NCBI GenBank assembly: GCA_937943665.1
Contig: CALEAR010000184.1
Location: 1 to 9,533, forward strand
Length of the DNA: 9,533 nt
DNA from: an uncultured Alcanivoracaceae bacterium
GTDB taxonomy: Bacteria > Pseudomonadota > Gammaproteobacteria > Pseudomonadales > Alcanivoracaceae
Direction of reading: 5' to 3'
Numbering within the stretch: position 1 is the first letter of the stretch; each line of letters begins with the position of its first letter. This document shows positions 1-5,872 of this stretch, piece by piece. The notes under the pieces are model-generated. The model ran no database searches, had not been told where the DNA came from, and worked only from the letters and a program-made list of their open reading frames with translations. The translations under genes and the position numbers were made by a program.

Positions 1-148
1 CCAGCAGCTTGCGTAGCATGCTCACCACACCTCGCACCGCTCCTGTGGGCTGGCCCTTGGAGGTGGTGAGAGGGGGTAAGGCAAAAAACGCCCGATACAA
101 ATAAGAGGAACCATCAACTAACACTAAAGGGGATTGCACGCTATTCAC
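1..148 (-). CDS. polA: DNA polymerase I, N-terminal start (partial, runs off the left edge)
   Basis: Only the first 49 codons are present, read leftward off the window. They encode the beginning of the 5'-3' exonuclease domain: [20 protein letters not shown] (residues 8-27), followed by [21 protein letters not shown] with the PTGAV motif. This closely matches known PolA N-termini, including the metal-binding Asp (D12) of VDGS. PolA is a cytoplasmic enzyme of Okazaki fragment maturation and excision repair. The start is GTG at 148, because an in-frame TAA lies two codons upstream; an AAAGAGA stretch sits ahead of it. A second GTG three codons in (137-139) also has a possible ribosome site (AGGTGA), so the exact start is ambiguous. 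The gene begins 14 nt after the hydrolase stop codon with no visible promoter or terminator between them, so co-transcription is likely. Confidence 0.93.
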   Translation of the reverse strand, partial: MNSVQSPLVLVDGSSYLYRAFFALPPLTTSKGQPTGAVRGVVSMLRKLL

Positions 149-162
149 CTGTTATCTCTTTG

Positions 163-1200
163 CTATTGCAAGTGGCGGTTCAACTCGTTAACAAACTCTT
201 CCACCGCCACCCGTGCCGCTGGCACTAGGCCGCCCATGGTAACAAAACCGTGCACCAAATGAGGGTAGTGGAAGTAAGTCACTTGAACAGCCGCCTCCTC
301 CAACTTTTTGCCGTAAGCTAAGGCCTCGTCCCGTAAGGGATCAGTGGCGGTTACCATAATCGCTGGGGGTTGATCTTCTAAGGTCTCGGTTAAAAAAGGC
401 GATGCATAAGGATGGGTTAGATCTGTTCCCTCCTCTATGTATTGCCCCATAAACCACTGCTTCAGTTCCTTAGTTAAGCCGTACCCTTGCGCAAACTGTT
501 GGCGCGATGGGTAATCTTGGGTTTGATCCACTGTGGGGTAAACAAGGCACTGCACCAAGGGCTTTTGCTTGGCCTGTTGGCTCAGAATCACCGATAAGCA
601 CCCACCGGCGCTATCCCCCGCCACGGCAATGCGCTTAGGATCCACCCCAAGCTCTAAGGCGTTTTCCTGCATCCACTCCCATGCTGCTAACGTGTCCTCT
701 ACCGCTGTGGGGTATTTATGCTCTGGCGCTAGGCGGTAATCCAAGGAAAACACGGGTTTATCGAGCTTGTTTGCTAGCCAACGGCAAAAATTATCGTAAT
801 CTTCCACACAACCAATGGTGAAACCACCGCCATGAATAAAAAACACAGCCGAAGTGAGTGCTGCTGTGTGGCGCGGCACATACTCCCGCACCAACACTCG
901 GCCATCTTTCACGGGCACTTGGTGATCTTTCACCCATGCCACGGGCTCACGGGCACGATCTAACAGAGCTAATGTGTCCGCATAAATACGGCGAGATACA
1001 GCCACATCCTCTTGGATAAAGTTGGGGCGTCGCTCGGCCACCGCTAATAATAAGCGCACATCGGCATCTAGCGGCACCGCTTGGGGTGGGGATAAGCGGT
1101 TTGCCAATGCCAACTTCATGGATTCTGGCAAGGATAACAAACGCGCCACAGCGAAGCGCTCCACCTTTCTACGGGCAGTTACCAAGGGCCCTTTAATCAT
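163..1200 (-). CDS. Alpha/beta hydrolase of the hormone-sensitive lipase (HSL) family; probable carboxylesterase
   Basis: A 345-residue predicted cytoplasmic ester hydrolase; no signal peptide is visible. The oxyanion-hole motif HGGGF lies at residues 123-127. The nucleophile elbow GDSAGG is at 195-200 with catalytic Ser197. The acid is Asp287 in TATDPLRDE, and the base is His317 in HLVHGF. The DYRLAPEHKYP block (154-164) is also typical of this family. Residues 1-100 form the N-terminal cap region. Family members hydrolyse short- to medium-chain acyl esters, but the natural substrate cannot be read from the sequence. The ATG start overlaps the stop of the upstream cellulase-like gene by 8 bp (ATGATTAA), which suggests translational coupling. 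The purine-rich end of that gene (GAGGTGGAAGAAG) supplies the ribosome site. polA follows after 14 nt. Confidence 0.88.
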   Translation of the reverse strand: MIKGPLVTARRKVERFAVARLLSLPESMKLALANRLSPPQAVPLDADVRLLLAVAERRPNFIQEDVAVSRRIYADTLALLDRAREPVAWVKDHQVPVKDGRVLVREYVPRHTAALTSAVFFIHGGGFTIGCVEDYDNFCRWLANKLDKPVFSLDYRLAPEHKYPTAVEDTLAAWEWMQENALELGVDPKRIAVAGDSAGGCLSVILSQQAKQKPLVQCLVYPTVDQTQDYPSRQQFAQGYGLTKELKQWFMGQYIEEGTDLTHPYASPFLTETLEDQPPAIMVTATDPLRDEALAYGKKLEEAAVQVTYFHYPHLVHGFVTMGGLVPAARVAVEEFVNELNRHLQ

Positions 1201-2365
1201 CTTCTTCCACCTCTTCTTTTTTAGATAGTTGTTGTTCTGGTTCGCGAATAAGGGTTGTCACCTCTTGGTGCCAAGCTTCATCGCCCCAGCCTTTTAAGCA
1301 ACTAGGGCGCGAATAATGGCTCACCACCAAGTGGGTCACCCCCGCCTGTACGGCCACTGCCACTCGTTCAGCACAAAAAGCTTGCACCCAAGGCCAATGG
1401 GCAGCATCTTCTTCCACCTTAAGGTAGCCATCCACCAATAGGGGCATTAAACGTCGCTGATGGCAAAAGCGTAATTCGTGTTGTAGGCGTTTACCCCACT
1501 GTTCTGCCCAGTAATCCTGTTGCAAGCCATGCCAACCTGCCACCATGCGGTTGCGCAGCTTGGCAAGGGGTAATCGGCCGGTGCGCAGTACAGTGTTACT
1601 CAGCTGAAAACTAATATCGTTATCTTGCCACAGCGCGAGGCCATAAAAATCCAGCTCACTGGTGCTAAGGTCGTGATAAAAAGGCTCTGCACCTTGGGCG
1701 GCACTGATGCCGTACAAATACTGGGGAAATAAGGCGCGCAATGCCCGTGGTACGCCTAATAAATAATCATCAATGCGTTTGCGAATACCGGCATCCCAAG
1801 GCATAAGGCGTGCAAAAGGGTTAAATGGGTTACGACGAAAAATACGCCGATACGCCCCATAGGCATTCAGCGGAAAGCCTTGGCAAAAATCCACGCCTTT
1901 GATCACATCACCCACCCCGTGGTGCTGGGCAAAGCGAAGCACCTCTGCCCACACACTCACAAAGTGCTCTGGGCGGCGAATGAATGAACGGCGTGCTTGG
2001 CTATCGGGTAAAACCTGGCTGGTGAGCCACACCTGCACGCCATACTCTTTAGCCCAATGCAGCAAGCTCAGCAACCGTGCCCGAGGCTGCACCTTCTGGC
2101 TATGGGCTTGGGTGAACTCTTGGTGCGGCGGCACGCACACATACACATGCTCTTGCACTTCACCGTGCTCATTGGGGGCCACCAAGTGAGGGTACGCATC
2201 AATAATAAGCCCCCCGTACCCCCGCGCCACTAGCGCTTGGATACAAGCTTCAAGATCTTCGTAACTGTCATGGGTCAGCCATTCATACCCCCAGTTTGCG
2301 AGGGGGACCCGTTGCTGAGCAGCCTTATGAGACAATGATCCAGCTCCTAAAAAAATATGCTTCAC
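1193..2365 (-). CDS. Cellulase-like TIM-barrel protein of unknown function
   Basis: A 390-residue protein resembling the sugar-binding cellulase-like (glycoside-hydrolase-type TIM-barrel) proteins. Barrel-strand-like blocks recur: ARGYGGLIIDAYPHL (47-61), YGVQVWLTSQVLP (108-120), VIKGVDFCQGFPL (154-166), LDFYGLALWQDND (238-250), RRLMPLLVDGYL (304-315) and AGVTHLVVSHYSRPS (341-355). It has no signal peptide, so it is probably cytoplasmic. Where cellulase-like relatives tend to have an Asn-Glu acid/base pair after the VDxC strand, this protein has Gln-Gly (162-163), so hydrolytic activity is doubtful. The tail KKEEVEEDD is strongly acidic. The start is GTG (2365): an in-frame TGA occurs 6 codons upstream and no other usable start lies between, but the ribosome site is weak. 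It overlaps the hydrolase gene by 8 bp and sits 59 bp after znuA. The fold call is moderate; the function is unknown. Confidence 0.6.
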   Translation of the reverse strand: MKHIFLGAGSLSHKAAQQRVPLANWGYEWLTHDSYEDLEACIQALVARGYGGLIIDAYPHLVAPNEHGEVQEHVYVCVPPHQEFTQAHSQKVQPRARLLSLLHWAKEYGVQVWLTSQVLPDSQARRSFIRRPEHFVSVWAEVLRFAQHHGVGDVIKGVDFCQGFPLNAYGAYRRIFRRNPFNPFARLMPWDAGIRKRIDDYLLGVPRALRALFPQYLYGISAAQGAEPFYHDLSTSELDFYGLALWQDNDISFQLSNTVLRTGRLPLAKLRNRMVAGWHGLQQDYWAEQWGKRLQHELRFCHQRRLMPLLVDGYLKVEEDAAHWPWVQAFCAERVAVAVQAGVTHLVVSHYSRPSCLKGWGDEAWHQEVTTLIREPEQQLSKKEEVEEDD

Positions 2366-2424
2366 GCTAGCGATTTCTGAAGTTCACCACAATGGCTTTG
2401 GCTCTGCGGAACCGTTTGTTTGTG

Positions 2425-3297
2425 TCAATGCTGAGGTTCGCCGGCAAAACAGGCAGCAAATTGTTCACCCAAATAACGTAAAAACGCTGTGTATGGGCCT
2501 TGTTGGGCACGCCCTAAAGGATCCACTTCGTACAGCACACAACCCTCATCACACAAACGGCGCAATAACCCTTTACGTGCTTCGGGCTCCGCCATCACAC
2601 AACGCACTTGCTCTTCCTTCATGGCTTTACGCAGCGCCACCACACGACGGCTACTGGCCTCCCCATCAATTTGGGTGGCCACCACTAACGGACGGCGCAA
2701 CTGAAAGCTTTCTGCGAAATAGCCCCACGCATCGTGGTGGCTCAGGTAAGCCGCTGCAGAATAAGGCGCCAAACGTTTCTTCACCTGTTCTTCAGCAGCC
2801 GTTAATTGAGTTAAGAAGGTGCCTTGGGCTTGTTGCCATGCGGCATCATCAAGCTGCAGCGTACCCACATGCTCTCCCAAGGCCTTCACCAACACACGGA
2901 TATTTTGGGGCGCAAGCCACAAATGGGGATCCAAATGGCCTTCACCGGCAGCCTCCACCTCCTGCAAGCGCATAACATTGGGTAACTCGCTTAAGGGCAC
3001 CTGCGTCTTGGCGTGTTGATTCACCACCGAAGCAATATGGGGCTCTGCCTCTTCGCCAAGCCACACCACCATATGGCTAGTGAGCACACGGCGAGCTTGC
3101 CCTGGGGTTAAAGAAGCATGGTGCGGGTTTTGCTGTGGCAGCAATAGAGTTTGCACCTCAATGTGGGGCTGTTCTTGGTACAGCTCACGCAGCACCTGTG
3201 CTAAAGGCTCAATACTGGCTAGCACCACCACATTTTGAGCCTGCGCCACCATGCTGAGTGCCTGCAAAAAAATCACCAACCACCATTTTCGCCACAT
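2425..3297 (-). CDS. znuA: Periplasmic zinc-binding protein of the ZnuABC transporter
   Basis: A 290-residue cluster A-I metal-binding protein that captures zinc in the periplasm and delivers it to ZnuB. Residues 1-20 (MWRKWW, a hydrophobic core, then AQA) form a signal peptide, probably cut before QNVVV. Candidate zinc ligands are His59/60 in NPHHASL, His125 in DPHLW, His188 in SHHDAWGYF and Asp259 in VDPLG. The long His/Asp-rich loop found in E. coli ZnuA is absent: the segment before DPHLW is short and holds only one His. C233, C249, C253 and C283 could form disulfides. I chose the ATG at 3297 because it gives a proper signal peptide and has AGGGGG four bases upstream. The open frame continues to 3399 but would overlap the znuC leader. 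It is divergent from znuC across a Zur-like operator. TroA-type manganese binding is less likely given the neighbours. Confidence 0.93.
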   Translation of the reverse strand: MWRKWWLVIFLQALSMVAQAQNVVVLASIEPLAQVLRELYQEQPHIEVQTLLLPQQNPHHASLTPGQARRVLTSHMVVWLGEEAEPHIASVVNQHAKTQVPLSELPNVMRLQEVEAAGEGHLDPHLWLAPQNIRVLVKALGEHVGTLQLDDAAWQQAQGTFLTQLTAAEEQVKKRLAPYSAAAYLSHHDAWGYFAESFQLRRPLVVATQIDGEASSRRVVALRKAMKEEQVRCVMAEPEARKGLLRRLCDEGCVLYEVDPLGRAQQGPYTAFLRYLGEQFAACFAGEPQH

Positions 3298-3319
3298 ATG
3301 GCCCCCTATGCTCAACAAC

Positions 3320-3336
3320 CTGTCGTAGTATATCAT
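3320..3336. promoter_or_regulatory. Candidate Zur operator in the znuA/znuC divergent promoter
   Basis: The 17-bp element CTGTCGTAGTATATCAT matches the gammaproteobacterial Zur box core ATGTTATANTATAACAT at 12 of 16 defined positions, including TATA-like symmetry around the centre. It lies mid-way in the 66-bp gap between the znuA and znuC starts and covers a minus-strand -10-like TATACT (3327-3332). Zinc-loaded Zur bound here could therefore shut off both genes. The consensus is recalled from known Zur sites; binding is inferred. Confidence 0.6.
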
Positions 3337-3363
3337 CTGATGCATCATCGATCGGGAGTTTTT

Positions 3364-4122
3364 ATGAGCACCTTGCGCCCACTCATCCAATTGCAGCAAG
3401 TTAGCGTGCGCTATGGCGATGTTACGGCTCTTTCAAACATAGATTTAGCCCTCGAGCCAAAGCAAATCACCACCTTGGTGGGGCCCAATGGTGCTGGTAA
3501 ATCCACCTTAGCACGGGTGGTATTGGGCTTAGTAACGCCCAGCGAAGGCACTGTTTATCGCCAACCTAGCTTACGCATTGGCTACATGCCTCAGCGCATA
3601 CGGCTAGATGATAGCTTGCCCCTTACGGTGGATCGCTTTTTATGGTTGGGTGGTCCCAGCCCCACTAAGGCACGTCGCGCCGTGCTCGAACGGGTGGGTG
3701 TTGGGCATTTATTCAAACGTTCAGTGCATGGATTATCCGGTGGCGAGTGGCAACGGGTGCTCCTGGCCCGCGCCTTACTTCGTTCTCCGGATTTATTGGT
3801 GCTCGATGAACCCGCCCAAGGGGTGGATGTGGCCGGCCAAGATGCCCTGTATGGCTTGTTGAAGGAAGTGCGCGATGAAATAGGCTGCGCCATTTTACTG
3901 ATTTCTCACGATTTGCATTTTGTCATGGCCGCCACCGATGAAGTCATTTGCTTACACCAGCATATTTGCTGTTCCGGCACGCCTGATGTGGTGCAGCGCA
4001 ACCCAGCTTACTTGGCCTTATTCCCACCCCAAAACCAAGGCAACTTAGCGCTTTACCAACATCACCATGATCACCACCATCACCCTGAAGGGGATCACAA
4101 CACCACGGATGGCCTTCCATGA
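3364..4122 (+). CDS. znuC: Zinc ABC transporter ATP-binding subunit
   Basis: A 252-residue cytoplasmic ATPase that powers zinc uptake through ZnuB. Walker A is GPNGAGKST (40-48), the Q-loop is around MPQ (75-77), the signature is LSGGEWQRV (124-132), Walker B is LLVLDEP (144-150), and the H-loop is His182 in ISHDLHFV. Residues 233-245 form a His-rich tail, HHHDHHHHPEGDH, with eight histidines, a likely zinc-sensing or zinc-buffering segment. ZnuC proteins commonly carry a shorter version. The ATG at 3364 has GGGAG (3354-3358) in front and starts just before the conserved IQLQQVSVRYG strand. The frame is open further upstream, but that would run into znuA. The stop overlaps the znuB start (ATGA), so the two are translationally coupled. 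Probably Zur-repressed through the shared box at 3320-3336. Confidence 0.95.
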   Translation: MSTLRPLIQLQQVSVRYGDVTALSNIDLALEPKQITTLVGPNGAGKSTLARVVLGLVTPSEGTVYRQPSLRIGYMPQRIRLDDSLPLTVDRFLWLGGPSPTKARRAVLERVGVGHLFKRSVHGLSGGEWQRVLLARALLRSPDLLVLDEPAQGVDVAGQDALYGLLKEVRDEIGCAILLISHDLHFVMAATDEVICLHQHICCSGTPDVVQRNPAYLALFPPQNQGNLALYQHHHDHHHHPEGDHNTTDGLP

Positions 4123-4907
4123 TAATTGAGCTCTTATTACCACCGTTACTCGCTGGCCTTGCCATTGCCCTAGTGAGCGGCCCCATGGGTGCCTTTGTGG
4201 TGTGGCGCCGCATGGCGTTTTTTGGCGATACCTTAGCCCATGGCTCCCTCCTAGGCGCCGCCTTTGGGTTGGCAGTGGGCATGGCCATTTATCCTGCAGT
4301 GATACTTTTTTGTGTGCTTTTAGCGTTAGTGCTCACCGCCTTGCAGCAACAACGCCTTATTGCCAATGATACGTTGCTAGGTATTGTGGCTCACACCACC
4401 TTGGCCCTAGGCATAGTGGCCTTAAGCTTACTACCTCAAGTGAAAGTGGATTTATTCGGCTTTTTATTTGGGGATTTGCTAGCAGTTACCTTGCCAGAAG
4501 CCCTAGGGCTTTGGGCGGGGGCTGTGGTGATTTTAATCATCATGGCCGTTAGCTGGCGACAGCTGTTAAGCATCACCGTGAATGATGAACTAGCGCGGGT
4601 GGAAGGAGTTCCCACCCATATCACCCGCACCCTATTAATGATATTGCTCGCCCTACTTATTGCTGGCGCCCTGCGCACTGTGGGGGTTTTACTGATCACC
4701 TCTTTGTTGGTAATCCCACCTGCCGCCGCACGGCGTTTTGCAAGCACACCAGAGCATATGGCGCTCTTAGCCAGCCTACTGGGTATGGCGGCGGTGCTTG
4801 GCGGCATTACCATGAGCTGGTTCTTGGATACCCCTGTGGGGCCCTCCATTGTGATTGCAGCGGCTAGCGTGTTTGTGGCCACGTTAATATTGCCAGCGCG
4901 AGCGTAA
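4119..4907 (+). CDS. znuB: Zinc ABC transporter permease
   Basis: A 262-residue integral inner-membrane protein of the ABC-3 permease family that forms the zinc channel. The sequence is almost wholly hydrophobic, with about eight membrane segments (roughly 8-27, 38-58, 59-78, 85-107, 128-147, 170-200 as two close segments or a re-entrant stretch, 213-235 and 240-258). Family hallmarks are FFGDTLAHGSLLG (34-46), near the ATPase coupling region, and RTVGVLLITSLLVIPPAAAR (186-205). Its ATG overlaps the znuC stop by 4 bp. Its last 24 bp overlap, tail to tail, the hemerythrin gene on the other strand. A 10-bp inverted repeat follows 12 bp after the stop. Confidence 0.95.
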   Translation: MIIELLLPPLLAGLAIALVSGPMGAFVVWRRMAFFGDTLAHGSLLGAAFGLAVGMAIYPAVILFCVLLALVLTALQQQRLIANDTLLGIVAHTTLALGIVALSLLPQVKVDLFGFLFGDLLAVTLPEALGLWAGAVVILIIMAVSWRQLLSITVNDELARVEGVPTHITRTLLMILLALLIAGALRTVGVLLITSLLVIPPAAARRFASTPEHMALLASLLGMAAVLGGITMSWFLDTPVGPSIVIAAASVFVATLILPARA

Positions 4908-5348
4908 GCCAAACCAACGGCGCCATTTATCCCTACGTAAATGGCGCTTAATGTAAGGCACAAACGCTAAATCTTCTTGTTGAATATGATTGATCAACCA
5001 AAGGGCGAGTTCCACACGCAAGGATTCTGCGATTTTAAAGGGCTCCTTGCCTGCCTCTAAGGCTTCCAAATAGCGGTTCACGCGCCGGCGGAATGTTTCA
5101 TGGGCTTGGTGGTGCTTTTCCACCTCGGGGTAATTAATATCCCGTAATAGGCTTTCTTCGAATACATTGTGAGCTATGGCGTAATCCACCACACCCACGC
5201 AGACTTCATACACTTTGGCTGCATCTTGCTCGGCAATAGCGGCTTCTATGTCCTCAAAGTATTCAAATAAGCGCTGATGCTGCTTATCAATGATATCAAC
5301 CCCTGTTAGGTAGGCATCAGACCAAGAAAGATCATCCCGATGCGCCAT
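4884..5348 (-). CDS. Bacteriohemerythrin, single-domain O2-binding diiron protein
   Basis: A 154-residue cytoplasmic four-helix protein with all expected diiron ligands: His24 (DKQHQRL), His60 and Glu64 (HNVFE), His79 and His83 (HHQAH), and His121 and Asp126 (HIQQED). The ligand spacings (4, 4 and 5) fit the hemerythrin pattern exactly. Such proteins bind O2 reversibly and are proposed to deliver, store or sense it; no output domain is attached here. The C-terminus (RRDKWRRWFGLRSRWQY) is unusually basic and aromatic beyond the core fold. The ATG at 5348 has a strong AGAGGGGG ribosome site. The frame is open to 5459, but that extension would cover the promoter and the terminator of the next gene. 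It overlaps znuB by 24 bp at the 3' end. A candidate FNR box lies upstream. Confidence 0.93.
   Translation of the reverse strand: MAHRDDLSWSDAYLTGVDIIDKQHQRLFEYFEDIEAAIAEQDAAKVYEVCVGVVDYAIAHNVFEESLLRDINYPEVEKHHQAHETFRRRVNRYLEALEAGKEPFKIAESLRVELALWLINHIQQEDLAFVPYIKRHLRRDKWRRWFGLRSRWQY
4920..4947 (+). terminator. Perfect 10-bp inverted repeat after znuB; possible transcription stop
   Basis: GCGCCATTTA (4920-4929) and TAAATGGCGC (4938-4947) pair perfectly around an 8-nt loop, starting 12 bp after the znuB stop. Only TTAATG follows, so a classical T-run is missing. It lies inside the 3' coding part of the hemerythrin gene. It may slow or end znuCB transcription, or protect the mRNA 3' end. Confidence 0.35.
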
Positions 5349-5402
5349 GGCAACCCCCTCTTGCAATGCACTGTTATCTTTATTGTTATGCTCGTAACAC
5401 CA

Positions 5403-5408
5403 AGCATA
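5403..5408 (-). promoter_or_regulatory. Candidate -10 element of the hemerythrin promoter
   Basis: On the minus strand TATGCT (4 of 6 to TATAAT) lies 21 bp downstream of the FNR-like box. This is about the 22-bp spacing expected for an activator bound at -41.5. It would start transcription near 5396, about 48 nt before the ATG. The element is weak on its own; the geometry is the main support. Confidence 0.4.
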
Positions 5409-5429
5409 AGCCAAATGCTTTAGGGGGAT

Positions 5430-5443
5430 ATGATATGAATCAA
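5430..5443 (-). promoter_or_regulatory. Candidate FNR/ANR (Crp-Fnr family) binding site upstream of the hemerythrin gene
   Basis: Minus strand TTGATTCATATCAT reads as TTGAT-N4-ATCAT, one base from the FNR/ANR consensus TTGAT-N4-ATCAA. Its centre is about 88 bp upstream of the hemerythrin ATG and about 41 bp from the start site predicted by the -10-like TATGCT, the layout of a class II FNR-activated promoter. Low-oxygen induction of the hemerythrin is inferred. Confidence 0.55.
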
Positions 5444-5469
5444 ACAAAAACCCCAGCATTCGCTGGGGT
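5441..5469 (-). terminator. Intrinsic terminator of the rubredoxin-SCP2 operon
   Basis: On the minus strand ACCCCAGC (5462-5469) and GCTGGGGT (5450-5457) form a perfect GC-rich 8-bp stem with a GAAT tetraloop, directly followed by a T-run (TTTTTG). It begins 8 nt after the SCP2-like stop codon and separates that operon from the hemerythrin gene. Confidence 0.88.
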
Positions 5470-5477
5470 GAGAAGGG

Positions 5478-5861
5478 TTAAGCCGTTTTGCGCTTTTTTG
5501 GGGGTAAGTAAGGCATTAAGGTCATAAACCACATTAATCCTGCGGCATCGCCTTCCACCTTAATATCACCTGCTTGCATACCCTGCATAAAAGCCATCTG
5601 ATTTTTGCTGGCCTCACGCAGAATACGAAACGCATAGGCGGCATCTTTGAAATTCAAAGTGGTATTTGGCGCATTGTGCAGCCCGCGCCCACTACTAATG
5701 CCCGTGCCACGGAAATAAAACCAACGCGCCGGCTTACCGCTTCGGGTGCGCCACTGCATCACAAAATGTTTTTCAGCAATGCGCTTACGCACCTCAGGGT
5801 GATGCTTGCCTAGCCAACGCAAACGTAAGGCCAACACCCATAGCACAAAACGAAAGGCCAC
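5478..5861 (-). CDS. SCP2-like sterol/lipid-carrier domain protein
   Basis: A 127-residue protein made of little more than one SCP2-type fold. Residues 30-70 (WRTRSGKPARWFYFRGTGISSGRG) give the beta-sheet part with the SGRG turn. NTTLNFKDAAYAFRIL (67-81) matches the conserved strand-helix. MQGMQAGDIKVEGDAAGLMWFM (92-113) matches the characteristic gKlkveGD...a..l region. A hydrophobic/basic start (MAFRFVLWVLALRLRWLG) may touch the membrane. The domain binds lipids or acyl chains, and the ligand here is unknown. The start is GTG (5861), supported by AAGGAG seven bases upstream. That ribosome site overlaps the stop codon of the rubredoxin reductase gene, so the two are probably translationally coupled. 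It is the last gene of the rubredoxin operon, ended by the terminator at 5441-5469. Confidence 0.72.
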   Translation of the reverse strand: MAFRFVLWVLALRLRWLGKHHPEVRKRIAEKHFVMQWRTRSGKPARWFYFRGTGISSGRGLHNAPNTTLNFKDAAYAFRILREASKNQMAFMQGMQAGDIKVEGDAAGLMWFMTLMPYLPPKKRKTA

Positions 5862-5872
5862 CGCACCACTCC

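Noticed and set aside
2400..2428. A perfect TTGACA (minus strand, 2423-2428) between znuA and the cellulase-like gene as a promoter
   Set aside because: At 16-18 bp spacing only GC-rich hexamers such as AGAGCC occur, so there is no believable -10, and the hexamer covers the znuA stop codon.
3338..3354. Palindromes TGATGCATCA and CGATCG next to the Zur-like box as separate regulatory sites
   Set aside because: They are short, match no consensus I know and overlap the znuC leader; noted only as possible companions of the Zur box.
3235..3363. Longer znuC (from 3235) and longer znuA (from 3399)
   Set aside because: Both extensions would overlap the other gene and the operator and add residues not in the families. 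The starts at 3364 and 3297 have ribosome sites and, for ZnuA, a proper signal peptide.
5349..5459. Longer hemerythrin with 37 extra N-terminal residues
   Set aside because: The extension would be encoded by the FNR-like promoter and terminator DNA, and the ATG at 5348 has a strong AGAGGGGG site right before the conserved domain.
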